Assembly (NCBI GenBank): GCA_963457665.1
Contig: OY735220.1
Location: forward strand, 34,295,969-34,359,968
Direction of reading: 5' to 3'
DNA from: Thysanoteuthis rhombus
Taxonomy: Eukaryota; Mollusca; Cephalopoda; Oegopsida; Thysanoteuthidae
Length of the DNA: 64,000 nucleotides
A program made the translations under genes and the position numbers. Positions 22,476 through 34,015 of the stretch are shown here, one piece after another; position 1 is the first letter of the stretch, and each line of letters opens with the position of its first letter. Under the pieces are notes generated by a model, which was not told where the DNA came from, ran no database searches, and saw only the letters and a program-made list of their open reading frames with translations.

Positions 22476-23469
22476 AAAATTCAACTAATTATTGAAATTT
22501 ATTAAAACTTTCAGAACTTATTACACAGATGACTGAATTTATTTATCAAAAGGTTTTCTTGTATGCATAAAAATTCAGACGGGTCGAAATCTTTGGCAAC
22601 TTTTTAAAGTTACATTGTAAGCCTGGGGTATATATAAAGTTTATAAGGATCACTCTAACATCCTCCCTGGCTATTTGATCATCCTTACCCCCACTAAATT
22701 TTGTCAACTGAACACCACCCTATCCCCCTGAAGTAGTCTAAGAGGGGAGGAGGTTTAGTTGCAAACCATCATAAGTTAAAGAAACTAGGAAAGACAGGAA
22801 TTAATTCATTTTATTAGTAAAGTATAAGATATTGTTCACTCATGAAGGTATCCATATTTAAATGTGTTATCGCTGAATCTATCATGCAACATAAATTCTT
22901 GTATGTATCACTTTATACTCCACCTGGCATGTTTTACAAAAATTCACTGAATGATTCACAATTTTTTGTCCAAGTCCTGTGCCTCGGATGTTCCAAGGGA
23001 TCATTTCAACATCCTCACCCACCACCTGGGAAGGGCCCCTCTAACATCTTCCCTTGACTGAACCAGTCCAGAAAGGATGTTCAAGTGATTCATTTATAAA
23101 TTTCAAAAAGTTAATCATCAAAATTCAATCGATTTCTAAAGATTGAATTCTTGATGGTACTCAAAATGTTGATTAATAATGTTTTAATAATCGAGAAGTT
23201 ACTGACAATCATTATCAGCTTTAATTTCAAGAGATTTTTTTTGTTGACTGGACTGTAAAAATCTAACAGTGTTTTGAGGCCTCATTTCCACAATAACAAG
23301 ATCAGTTACTTCTAGACATCCACAGCTGGTCTGTATAACTCGAGACATCTCTTGAGTGGTTCAAGCTTTTTTGGATAATTATCCAGTAGTGATAGACATA
23401 ATTTTATGTTCTCTTTGGACAGTCATACTATGGAAGCGAGAAACGTTATATTCAGGTGTCATCACTTAC

Positions 23470-23575
23470 CATCTTTAGAGAGGTCCGTGGCACAGAGGTC
23501 CACAGACTTGTCCATGTCTCTGAGAATACCTATTGTGAGTTTATTGTCCACAAAGCCAAAAAAAGATGGGTAAGT
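23470..23575 (-). CDS. Candidate internal coding exon, product unknown
   Basis: On the minus strand an AG acceptor (CATCAG) precedes ACT at 23575, and a consensus GTAAGTGA donor follows 23470. The 106-bp exon is open in one frame, begins in phase 0 and ends in phase 1. The peptide starts TYPSFFGFVDNKLTIGILRD and ends MDKSVDLCATDLSKD; it has a protein-like mix of hydrophobic and acidic residues. A run of seven T near 23559 sits between this frame and another open frame that reads MNPIPAANGSLTSDLPI from 23615 and would use a better acceptor (ATTCAG). A homopolymer length error could therefore join the two into one 146-148-bp exon. The phase is compatible with the phase-0 exon candidate at 31.65 kb, 8 kb upstream on the same strand, but linkage is only a guess. 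Confidence 0.4.
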
Positions 23576-23801
23576 CTGATGTCAAACTTCCATTTGCAGC
23601 TGGAATAGGATTCATACTGAATTAATACGAGGAGAATCTTGCTAGTTTCTTTTTTCCTTTTTTTTCTGTTATTTTGACTGCAGTTTTGTCCAGTTTGTCA
23701 GTATAGGATATCTAGTTTATACTCGATATAAAAATTTGATAACTTTAATTGATTTTTCCTTAGGAAGGCAAACAACAAAGCTTAACTAAAATGCAGCCAT
23801 A

Positions 23802-23930
23802 ATGGTTCAATGTTTTGTTGCCGATTGCAATCACAGATCTGATCGTAACAGTTACAAATATTTCATAAGATTTCCTGCTGATGAGAAAGCACTAATCATA
23901 CATTCTTGTAACTTAAAAAATATTTTCTAG
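23802..23930 (+). pseudogene. Truncated THAP-type zinc-finger fragment
   Basis: THAP domains are C2CH zinc-binding DNA-binding modules used by P-element-type transposases and derived cellular proteins. An ATG frame of 42 codons begins MVQCFVADCNHRSDRNSYKY and continues FIRFPADEK, giving the characteristic first Cys pair (C-x4-C) followed by the conserved FxxFP segment. The second half, with the WxP, C-x2-H and AVPTIF-like motif, is absent: the frame ends at TAG. It is either the first exon of a P-element or THAP gene with the rest spliced or lost, or a dead fragment. An acceptor-like TTTTTCCTTAG lies 40 bp upstream. Confidence 0.55.
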
Positions 23931-24339
23931 GGAAAAATAGGAACTTTTCTTGGCCATAACAACAACTTGACCAAGATGGTTGTATATTATAAACTAATAA
24001 GAGCCTGTGTTTAGTACATGTTTTGTGAAAAGGGGGTCTGAATTTGAAAACCAAAGTTAACATATCATGTATATAATATAAATTTACTACTTGTATAATC
24101 AATTATTCAATTAAAAAAAATTTTCAATACAGTCAAGTAATACAACTTTATTTAACTATGACTACTTCTTTGGCAACAAAAATCAAAATATCAGAAAATT
24201 GTAATTTTATCTTAAACTTTGTGAAATTATCAAGAAAAATGATTATAGAAAATTTTAGCATGGAAGTTATTTCTGTAAATAATATAAACTCAGTTATATT
24301 TTGAGTTTTTACGATGAATTTAAAAAAAAAAAAATGAAT

Positions 24340-24342
24340 TGG

Positions 24343-24390
<48 letters not shown>
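24340..24390. repeat. (AT)n microsatellite
   Basis: About 22 AT units, immediately upstream of an A-rich tract and a mariner fragment. Confidence 0.95.
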
Positions 24391-24391
<1 letters not shown>

Positions 24392-24412
24392 AAAAAAAAA
24401 CAAAAACAAAAA

Positions 24413-24690
24413 TGATTTGCGCAGCTTGTAGAGAAGGTACTATGAATGGTGGAATGTGTCAAAAGTGGTTTGTGGAGTTTCATGCTGGAATTTCCTCACT
24501 GAAAGATGCTTCACAGTTGGGTGTAGACCAGTTTAGATTGTTAGCAATTTCTATCAAAGCATCACATCATGATAAGAAGTGATAGAGAGCCAACATACTC
24601 AAAATATCCAAATCAAATGTTGGAAATCATTTGGTTAATTCAGTCACGTACATGTGTGGCTTCTATGAGAGCAAGAAAAAACCCAAAGAA
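24413..24690 (+). pseudogene. mariner-family transposase fragment (N-terminal HTH region)
   Basis: Reads ICAACREGTMNGGMCQKWFV, EFHAGISSLKDASQLG and, after a frame change, ILKISKSNVGNHL. These correspond in order to the mariner/SETMAR HTH domain (VYGEG..ER.CQ.WF, F..GDFSLKDAPRSG, and the second helix-turn-helix with I..ISKSTV..HL). The catalytic domain and TIRs were not found. The left boundary coincides with (AT)n and A-rich sequence. Confidence 0.75.
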
Positions 24691-24699
24691 AAACTACAG

Positions 24700-26280
24700 G
24701 ACAGTGGGAGTCCATTGTAAGTTTGAGGTTGAAGGATGCAGATGGTGAGAAATGATGCTTGATGACCTTGTTACACACAAGGTGCAAAGGATCAGACAAT
24801 GGTCTGAAATTAATGATGGATTATCTTCATTTAATGATCAATTAGAGCTGGTCAAGTTGGGATGGATTAGGTTCAAGATTGCAGCAAGATTCTACTAGGA
24901 AAAAACAGATAAGATAAGCATCAGGTTGTTGGCAAGTTTTATCTAAATTCTGGTAAAGTCAGAATGGATTAAACACAACATTGGAGCAAATTTCCCTCTA
25001 AGCTATGAGCATATGTGCATGCACAAACATTTGGCAATCAGCATACAAAAGAAACAAGTGTGCGCACAAATGTTTAATTACTTGAAAATAATGTAGCAAT
25101 CGAAGTTTTGATTTCACGAGAAAGTTATTTTTAATAATTTATTTTGACATTGCATCACACAAAAACAACTCAATGATGTTTTATCATACTTGTACTATGT
25201 TAAAACATGCCCATACAGTTTTATCAGCTATGAAAGAGAGGCTGAGAAAATCATTTTGAAACAATTTCAAGTTTACTTATGGGCAAGCATTTGGTGCATA
25301 CTAACAAAAAATTAGGGGGAACATTGGATTGGAGTGAAACTCTATTGAGAGAAAAGAATAAGCATTGAGTAAGAGATAAGGTTGAGTTTAAAGTTCTGAG
25401 ATGAAGTATTGAATACTCTTAGCCATCAAAGATGGCAAACGCTTCTCTCTTTTTTGTATATAGAGGTGTCTGTTTGGCCAGGAGTGCTGGAACACACAAA
25501 CCGTTTTGTCTACAAACTTGAAAATTTGCATCAGTATTTGACTAGACTTCCTAAAAATGTTTTTGGGGCTTTATTCCAAGAGGTTTATTAATGACATCTA
25601 GAATCTAGATGTTTCCAACACTATTTGATGTTTTCCCGTGAAAAATGCTGGTAACATCATGAATAGAATCCATTCAGACCATATTTATTACTCAAATTTT
25701 TTTCTCACATGACTTCATCATCATCATGCATTGATTTTCTCTAATTAGTGTCTTTATCTTGGTTGTTATTGTTATAATGCTTCTGTTGTTGTACCCTCTG
25801 GCCTTCATCAGTTGTCTGTCGTAAATGGTAACCTTTTGAGAATTTCAAACTGAACCCTTCAATCAAGGGAAAGGGGAAAAGTCACCCTGCCCAGAATAAT
25901 AGATAAAAAATAACTGGAAGATGAGGAAATTGAAAAAATCAGCACACATTCTAGGCTCTATTAATCTCCTCAGCAGGCCTAGCATGGAAATGAACACAGT
26001 ATAGAGACTTGAGACTCAAAATTTCTATCATTTGATAACACCAAGGGAGGGGCAAAAGTCATAGACTCAGAAGGCAGACATGCAGCACTAGACGGATCAA
26101 AGAACAAAGAAAAATCCACTGATATGAGATATCCTCAAACATGGACAACAGAATGAGAACCATCTACCCAATTGATTGGAAAAAAGGGTTCCGTTCAAAA
26201 TTCACAGAAGATTTCCAACTATGACAGGCATCAGAATCAACCTCTAAAAGTCATTCACTTCTTCCCTACCCCATGACCTA
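24700..26280. other. Non-coding, nothing recognised
   Basis: No motif-bearing frame. A (CATCAT) tract near 25721 and G/A-rich stretches are the only features. Confidence 0.4.
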
Positions 26281-26284
26281 CCCT

Positions 26285-26396
26285 CCACAGAATTTCATTG
26301 AAATTCATAGAGAACTTTTGGAGATATTGTGTGGAGAGACAGAAAGACTGATATGACGTAGTACATACACCTCTCCAACTTTGTTGGCAGAGGTAA
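26285..26396 (+). repeat. AGAGGTA-family repeat, right-end fragment
   Basis: AATTTCATTGAAATTCATAG, GAACTTTTGGAGATATTGTG, GGAGAGACAGA and the terminus CAACTTTGTTGGCAGAGGTA. This gives the clearest right end of the family. Confidence 0.7.
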
Positions 26397-27365
26397 AAAG
26401 AAAAATGAAATGAATGAAAGATTTTCGGGTCTTGATTAACTGAGAAGACAAGTTTTTTTTGTTTTTTTTTTAAAGGCCTCCATTTTCATAAATTCGGTTC
26501 AAATGGTACAAAAGAGAAGAAGCTCAGACTAAAAGATCGGCCACTTCTGAATACTAGTTCGCGAAAATAAACCAACTCCCTGCCATTCCCTGCCACATGT
26601 TTCATTAATATTTGAGAACTAGTAGTATTAAAAGGTGGCAGGGATAGTTTTGGTATCAAAATATTTCCATAACGTGTCGCAAGGAGTGGCAGCGATAAAA
26701 AATACTGGCGGAAATTCAGACTAAAAAATGTGTACCATCCCAACTGCCAAATGGATGACTTGTTAACCACAACTGATTACTAATTATCACTTAGATGCTC
26801 AGCAATTAGATATAATATAGAACATTTAAAAAAATTCTAGGTTCAGTAATAATACAGATATTTCATATAAAGGAAATTATCCTACGACAAATAAATTAAG
26901 TTTACATAAGACTGGCAGAGTCGACATGACCATTAGTTGAACCAGTGGCACAAATTTCAAGTCTTGCCTAGGATGCATAGAACCCTTGTGCCCACCCAGA
27001 AGACTGCTAAATATTTGCAGGATTTTTTTGAATTGGACAAATGAAAATAATAGTAGTTGAAAAGACTAGAGAAATTTGTTGATTTTTATGTACGAAGAAA
27101 CAAAATGATGGAATTCAAAAAAAATTTCAAGGAATGAAATAATCCAAAGAGGGAAGGAGTCGACAACCATTGGAGCATTTGTTTTTCTGATGAACAGCTA
27201 AAAAGAAATAGATTTGTCACACAGCAACATTCACAAGAAATCTTTGTTTTTTTTTTCTTTCTCTGGCGGTGAATTGAATAGTGACTCAAGACAATTCATA
27301 GATAGTGAAGAAGGCAGTAAAACCTACGATTGTCCTGGATCGGAAGATGAGATATCACCGATATG

Positions 27366-27432
27366 ACGTCAAGAGAAATCTAGTGGGGGATGGGGGGTAG
27401 AAGTTGGGGATGGGGGGTAGAAGTGGGGGAGG
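27366..27432 (+). repeat. G-rich tandem duplication
   Basis: A GGGGATGGGGGGTAGAAGT unit occurs twice in tandem, followed by GGGGGAGG; at least six runs of four or more G on one strand make it quadruplex-prone. A palindromic TGACGTCA (CRE-like) lies just upstream at 27364-27371. Confidence 0.7.
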
Positions 27433-27554
27433 CAGGAGATAAGTGGTTGAGAGAGAGAAAAAAAGTGCTTTCTGGGATGCCACTTGTGAATACCTCGAGA
27501 GATTTCCTCTTTCCTAGAATTTGTATTCATTCATTCATTGAAGGTAAATGACAA

Positions 27555-27585
27555 AATGTATGTATGTATGTATGTACGTACGTAC
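27555..27585 (+). repeat. (ATGT)n / (ACGT)n microsatellite
   Basis: ATGTATGTATGTATGTACGT followed by ACGTAC. Confidence 0.9.
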
Positions 27586-27877
27586 TCTTAAAATTTGAGA
27601 ATTATGCATCCCAGGCGAAAAATAGAACTATAATCGAATTCAGCATGTCTTGATCTATGTACAACATACATTTTTAGGTTTAATTCAGAGATTTTTCTTT
27701 ATGGAACTGTTACCATTTCTGGCACTTTTTATGTTCGAAAATTATCCCTGCAGCAGTCGGTGTTTTAAAAAGTAGATCATATGTTTGTTCCCAGGGTAGG
27801 GGAGGTGGCAATGTCCAAATAGTATCCAGCCAACAGCTGAAGCTACCCCCAACCCTGGAGTGGTTGGGCCTTCAACA

Positions 27878-27925
27878 GGATCTAGCTGAAAGCCACCCAA
27901 TACGGTGGGTTTTCAGCTAATCATT
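27878..27925. repeat. Stem-loop repeat, copy 1
   Basis: AGCTGAAAGCCACCC pairs with GGTGGGTTTTCAGCT across a short loop. A related hairpin is at 48332-48387. Confidence 0.5.
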
Positions 27926-28017
27926 TCTAAACGAACATTATCAAGAACGGCAGACATCAGATGCAAGGAGGTTTTGTCCAAGAGGGAAAATTTCTATAGT
28001 GTTGCTTACTATGGAAA

Positions 28018-28042
28018 AAAAAAAAAGAAAAAAAAAAAAAAG
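28018..28042. repeat. A-rich tract
   Basis: Two A-runs of about 10 and 13 separated by AG/GAAA. Confidence 0.8.
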
Positions 28043-28138
28043 AATCTTGTTTCAAATCACTAGATGAGATAAAAACTTCATCGCTGATCTTGATCACTAA
28101 AACATTTCCAATCAGATCAGAAAAGTCATTTTTAAGAG

Positions 28139-28485
28139 CAGTGCTTTCCAAACTTTGTTACATTGATGATACATCTTTTAGAAATAATTGTTTTTTGCAT
28201 CACATTCAAGTTTTGTCAGCCAAGTCAAATATATAATTCAGAAAGCCCCTTTTAGTGAAAAAGATGAAACAAAGTTTATAAAATTTAAACAGATTTTACT
28301 TACCTCATTTATTTGTGAATAATGTGAGAAATTAAAAAAAAAAAAAAAAAAAATCAAGGTCAAAATTGAGGGATACACTTTTTTTCACCAATTTTTTTCA
28401 ACAAAAAGTGGGTCACATATTCAAGATTGCATTGTACTCGATTAAATACAGCTATTTTGCAACACTCTCAGTTTGGGAAGCTCTG
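28139..28485. mobile_element. Short hAT-like non-autonomous element
   Basis: Left end CAGTGCTTTCCAAACTTTGT; right end, read inverted, CAGAGCTTCCCAAACTGAGA. These are hAT-type TIRs. Flanks TTTTAAGA and TTCTAAAG match at five of eight positions and may be an eroded 8-bp target duplication. The 347-bp interior holds no ORF and an A-tract of about 20 at 28333. Confidence 0.6.
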
Positions 28486-28544
28486 TTCTAAAGAAATGGT
28501 CAAGAAGTTCAGTGCGTTGTGTAGGAAACATGGAATAAATTAGA

Positions 28545-28870
28545 AAGCACTCAGAGAGTGTATACCTCTGCCAACGCCATACACTAACTAAAAACTGAAT
28601 GAAAATCAGTTCATGTATAGCATCGGGAAGGTGAATGGGCGAGTGAAGAGGAGGTAGTTTTTTTTGATTTTTCATTTTGATTTTCATTTTTTTTTAGATT
28701 AGTGTTTCCCCTCATCATTCGTAGAAAAATTTTTCAATCGAAAGCAAATCCTTGGACACACCCAAACATTCAATTTATTCTTCCTTCAGCCCATGGCCCA
28801 AAATTTTATTGAAATTCATTGAGAACTTTTGGAGATATTGTGGACAGACATATGAGCGAATACATAAACA
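28545..28870 (+). repeat. AGAGGTA-family repeat, left end plus internal blocks
   Basis: Left end CACTCAGAGAGTGTATACCT followed by CTGCCAAC, then AAACTGAATGAAAATCAGTTC, and at 28770-28850 the internal CAATTTATTCTTCCTT, ATTGAAATTCATTGAGAAC and GGAGATATTGTGGACAGAC blocks. The right terminus is not preserved. Confidence 0.65.
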
Positions 28871-29110
28871 AGAGAAACCTTACGACCCAGAAATTCTTCA
28901 CTTGAAAAGAAGGGAGGAATGGAGAATGGAAATGCCAAACCAAGAGACACTGGCAAATCACACTTAAGCAATCCATTTCAATTTTCAATTCATAACTTGA
29001 ATTACAGATGAGAAAATTAAATATAGAAGTGATGACTACTGGGCATCTTAAAAAACATTAGGGAAGGTCAAAGGAAGAAAAATTCCACGCAGAATAGTTT
29101 AAATCTGAGA

Positions 29111-29950
29111 CAGTGGTTCACAAACTGTACTGCATGATTGCAAGGTTGCTAGATCTAGCTCCTCTTTGGTGTATTTAGCTACAATAGTTCTGCCTCTAAC
29201 TCTTGGCTTCTAATTCAACCCCTTTTCAATTTGGTCTATAATTTAGGCAAATATTCGTGTTTTATATTAAAAAATCTGAAATTGTAATGTTATAATGAAT
29301 TCATGATAAAAACTATGGGTTTGAAAAGAAATGCTGGGAGTCAACGACACACCTGCTTTATATTGCTAACTGCTCTATATCAAGAGATGTCTGTATTTAG
29401 TTATTTTTTTCTCGCAGATTTAGCTCTAGAATCTATTCTTGAGTTGGCAACCCAATATGATAGCACAGTAAGAGATACATTCAACTCACAAGGCACACCG
29501 ACTGTGGATATGAAATAAATAAGACAAAAACATCTCACTAGTCAATGAACAGAACTTTTATATCAGCATCCTGATACTCATCTCCTCTTCTACCGTTCAT
29601 TTGTCAATAAAAGAAGTTGAGTTCTCACAAAATCTAGCGATAAAACCGTTAGATTGGCAAAAGTGTGGTGGAAGTAGAACAAATACTGGACGCATTCAAA
29701 GCTCGAAATACATGTTTGGAAAAAATGTGCTATAAACTTTTTCTTCACAGATTTGAAAATTTCACTGAACTGCAAATAACTTTTTTGTTGAAATTTTCTT
29801 TTGAACAATTAGAATCAGAATTACTTATAGCAAAAATAAACTTAATGGAGAAAGATAAAATATCCATATTAAACATGTTCAAGGCTCGGAATACACACTT
29901 GGAGATAGCTGTAGCACATTATTGTGCCCTGGCACACAGTTTGATAACTG
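29111..29950. mobile_element. hAT-like non-autonomous element, 840 bp
   Basis: Left end CAGTGGTTCACAAACTGTAC; right end, inverted, CAGTTATCAAACTGTGTGCC. The 8-bp flanks ATCTGAGA and TTTTAAGA agree at five positions with two transitions, compatible with an old hAT target duplication. Fragments of its interior recur at 39545-39815 (reversed) and 61840-61965. A frame of about 100 codons at 29665-29970 has no known motif. Confidence 0.6.
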
Positions 29951-30116
29951 TTTTAAGAACTGAGGTTTGAAAATATGTGTAGGAAAAAATATCAATATCT
30001 CAAATATTTTCACAATGTTGATAACTTGAATGAAAATGGTCATTTCTTCCTGAAACAATCTTTTGATCGTGTACTTGAAATCTTAGTTTATACAACAGCC
30101 AAAAGAAATTCAAGAC

Positions 30117-30545
30117 ACGTTTGATTAGTCATTCAATGGAAACTATCACATGACCAATGTCTTCCAGCACCATGGCTTGATAAGGGTGATAAAAAATTGG
30201 AAAAAGGGGTGATCAATGAATTAGTTACTTTTGTTAGATCACTAAAAAATCTGAATTGAAAAAAAAAAAAAAAAAAAAAAAAAAAGCTTGAATGCATCTG
30301 TATTCAAACTAAGAGACCAATTTAGTATAAGAATACATAGTAAATTGGGCTTCCTTACTAAAACCCATATTGAGGAGGTTTAAAGAAGAAAAATATTTTT
30401 CTCAACAAAATGATTAAATGTTTGAATTTTCAGCTCTCTAGCACCATTGGTGTGGCCTGTACGCAAGATAGATACATAGATAGCCAGACCCACTGAAAAC
30501 TGGAGAAACCTATGGCGACAGTTTTGGTTGACGGTTTCTAATTAC
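30117..30545 (+). repeat. 0.4-kb dispersed repeat, copy 2
   Basis: Same ordered blocks as the copies at 21178 and 55016. It carries an A-tract of about 27 at 30259-30285, where copy 3 has only about five A, and a GATAGATACATAGATAG tract where copy 1 has (CAGC)n. Confidence 0.75.
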
Positions 30546-31652
30546 CAACTAAAATATAAATAATTGAAAAACCATAGCATCTAAATTAGAATACATATAA
30601 AAAAAAATTCCATTGAAGAGTAAATATGGGAAGAATAAACTATTCATGACATCACAGGCGTTTTCACAGGAAAACATCTAAAACAGAGTCAGACATATCT
30701 AAATTCTGGATAATCTAGATGTTAATAAACCAGTCAAAATACACCCCCCCCCAAATTAAAAAAACAAAATAAGAAAAAAAAATTTTTTTAGAAAGGGTTA
30801 GTGAGTACTGACGCCAATTTTAAAGTTTATAGACAAAACAGTATGGCCAGGAGCACTGTAACACACAAACACATAAAAAGGGATAGAACCCTTTGCCACC
30901 TTTGATGACTATGGTTACTCAATCCCACTTTAGAATAGGAAGAGTCTAAACAATCTTCTCACCAATACAGATTTGATGACTGACCAGGCTGTCTTTACAG
31001 AACCCAGTCTCAATACAAGAAAGTTAGAAATCTTATGTTTGTACTTAAGCCGTCAACAATGTAAAGACAAAGCTATGTATACTGGAATTTGGGCTTCTAA
31101 TGTTAGCCAGGTGTAGATGTTTATCATTTCTGAAGGATTTTCATCAATCTATTAACTGTGAAATAACAGGAATTTCTGTCATTGCTATTTCTATGGCAAG
31201 CTCATTAAAATCTCCATTTTGCAATTGATGGAAACTCAATTCTTTTTGAGTCAAGGCTTTTATTCTGCAATGAACAATTATTACATTGGTGTTAGCAGAA
31301 AAAAGACAAACAGTGTCACCAGCTCCAAAAATGTTTTTGCACTAGTTTGACTGCTAAAAAGAGCTAAAAATGCAAGATTTAAAAAAAAAATAATAAAAAA
31401 TAGCCTCCAAAACACCAAACAAAAGGCCAAAAAACACCAGAAAGATGCTAAAAATGATTGAAAATGACCAAAACTTTTAAGCACTTCTACTCAAATAAGG
31501 CAATTTTAGCGCAGCCAAATTTTTGTCAAAGACAGAATTCTTTCTGAAGATGGATATTTAACACCCAAGATATTACTCTTCACCATCTTAAATTGATGGG
31601 TTGCAAAGTTTTGTTTTTTTTCCTGATAAAAAAGTCAGAGATAAAACCTTAC

Positions 31653-31718
31653 CCCATCTTCAGAACTGTAACAATATTCTTTCCCATCTGACTCAGAATC
31701 TTCCGGAATCATATCCAT
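31653..31718 (-). CDS. Candidate first coding exon with acidic N-terminus
   Basis: On the minus strand an ATG at 31718, in a good context (ATAATGG), opens 22 codons, MDMIPEDSESDGKEYCYSSE then DG. The frame ends in phase 0 at a GTAAGG donor (intron from 31652). Nine of 22 residues are Asp or Glu, unusual for chance translation of AT-rich DNA and typical of acidic N-termini of nuclear or ubiquitin-pathway proteins; no family is assigned. No next exon is proven; the open block at 23.47 kb has a compatible phase. Confidence 0.4.
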
Positions 31719-32629
31719 TATGGCCAAACTTGGTCCTCAGGAGCTCCCAATCAAGGAGAGTTATAGTTTGTGTTTAGTGTACACGTTTGTGGGTGTTTCT
31801 GGTCAAATTTCAGATTTGAAATGCACAAAAGAAATATTTACCTTTTTGCCTAACAAAACTCAGCAGATAAAGGTCAGATCGTAGAGTCATCCATAAAATC
31901 CTTCTCTGCTTGGAGACAGAGAAATCAACGGCTGACGAGATTCAACAAAACAAACATAACCGTGCCATTTGAGAAAACAGTTCATTGCAATGGACCACCA
32001 GTTGCACTTCCTGCCAGCTTCCTTACAACAGACAAACGCCAAACACAATTAGACGGGACTAACGATAAGAGAGAATTGAAGACATTGGAAGTGTTTCTTT
32101 GCTTAGAGGCTTTTTGTAGGATGGGCCGAGGGGAAATAGGGAATAACCAAAGCTAAGAAAAGAAAAAAAAGTCACAGATCACACAGGGGAACAAAATATA
32201 TAATCATTAGAAGACTATTTTTCTGCAAGAGACTCTAATAGTCAATCATTTCATGTTTATTGAGTCTTACCCAAATGAACATTTGACAAGGCAGGTATTG
32301 CATTTCTTATTTCTGAATGAAAGATACATAGTGAACGATGAAAAATAATCTTCACAAAATCCACTTCTTTTATTCTTACTGAAGATGATTACTGCAACTT
32401 TTCTGTTGTACATATAATGAATAAAAACGAAAAAATATTTTTTAGTATAAATGTATCTATTCTTAGAAGCCCTTATGTATTCGTATAATAAATTTTCATA
32501 AGTATGCAAGGCTAGTTCTTAGGAGAGCCTATCAATCACTTAGTCATGATTACAAGTCACGGCAGAGAAATTTTATAAATATATTTATTTGATCAAAATA
32601 AGCCCTTCCGTATTTCTAACAAGATTTTT

Positions 32630-32850
32630 TGTAGATTTGTAAGACTTGTTAGTTTGACTCAGTCGAGGAGAGAACCCACCTGCTGATTACCTTATTTCAA
32701 ATCCTAATGAGGAAATGTTGATTTCATGTATCGGTTTAACCTGATGGGACTGACAAACAGTGAAGAGTTTACTCCCCTAAGTTTGGTGAGGATTGATGTC
32801 GTTCTCACAGTAGAGAAACAAAATCAACTCCAGACTTTGAATGGAGTTTG
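32630..32850 (+). mobile_element. tRNA-like SINE, copy 1
   Basis: Aligns with 50145-50365 over most of its length. The head reads TTGACTCAGTCGAGGAGAGA and is followed by an eroded box-B-like ATTTCAAATCC; the body shares GATTTCATGTATCGGTTTAAC, CAAACAGTGAAGAGTTT and AAATCAACTCCAGAC blocks. RNA polymerase III origin is inferred from the A-box/B-box-like spacing. Confidence 0.5.
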
Positions 32851-33949
32851 ACAAAAGGTTAAAGATGGAAGTCAAGAATATGAATGATTTAAGTGGAACC
32901 AGATAGTTACATGCCCTGAGGTTTTGGTCGGCAGTTGTTGTACTGGTGGGAGATGAATGCAAAACATGAGAGTTAAGGAGAGAAGCAAGATGAGGAATTG
33001 TTGCTCTTTAGGTAAAACAAACTAAAAAGCACAGAAAGACAATCTAGAATTTCAAAGGACAAAATCTTCAGCTCAAGAAAAAAAAGGCATTACAACTACA
33101 GAGACAAATTTTCAGGATTGATGACAGAAAAGAAGTGAAGTTCTAGAAATTGGCAGATTCTGTCTTCTAGAAAAGAAATACAAATGAGAGCAAGAAGAAT
33201 AGATAAAGAATGATCTTGAGACAGGGACTCTTCTTTCTGGTCAACAAAAATAACAAGAACAATGAAAATGTCTGGAAAAAAACTCTTCGAATGTTAATGA
33301 CTTCTCAAAACTATGGACATCTCAAACGAAGCATAAAATCAGAATAAAACATTCTAGAAGTCCACAAAGAACTAGAAGTGTTTAAGCCCCCCCCCTCAAA
33401 AAACAAACAAACAAACCCATCAACTTCAAAGGGGTGTGTAGATTTGATATGAAACCAGGGGAAGTGTAATGTAGATTGAATGGCATTCTAGATTCAGACT
33501 TCATGGGTGGCATGAGTCTTCTGAAATTGAACAGGCATAAACCTGCTGGATTCATTGAATTAAACAAGGGAGAAACAAAAATGAAGAGAAGAACCAGAAA
33601 AGAAAAGCTCAGATCAAGAACAGACACGGCACTTTGAACTTGATGGGACAGAGCTGTAGGGCAGAGATCAGAAAATGCCATCTGCAGCTTTTTGTTCAAG
33701 ATTACCAAGTGTAGTACCTGTTCTCACCCCAATGAAACAGCACTGGTTTCCCTATTTTCAATTAAAAACATTATGATTGTATTTTAATTGTTTTCTCCAT
33801 GAATTTCATTCAAATTTGCATTTTTTTCCCCCAATGGACAGAAACAAAAATTATGAATTTTATTTACTACTGTCACTGAAAACCATGTGACAACATTATC
33901 ATTTTTTCTATCCATTGTCCTTCCATTTCATTTTATTTGTTCTCTGCTT

Positions 33950-34015
33950 TTAACATCAAATAAGTGAGGATGTGAAACTTTACAATTGGGACCACGTTCC
34001 CAACATTGTGCCAAA
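33950..34015 (+). repeat. Dispersed repeat, copy 2 (GAGGATGTGAAACT family)
   Basis: TTTTAACATCAAATAAGTGA then GGATGTGAAACTTTACAAT and GGACCACGTTCCCAACATTG, matching the 18.44-kb copy. Confidence 0.6.

Noticed and set aside
27364-27371. CRE-like TGACGTCA as a regulatory site (also at 58041)
   Set aside because: An 8-bp palindrome is expected by chance in 64 kb and no promoter context supports it.
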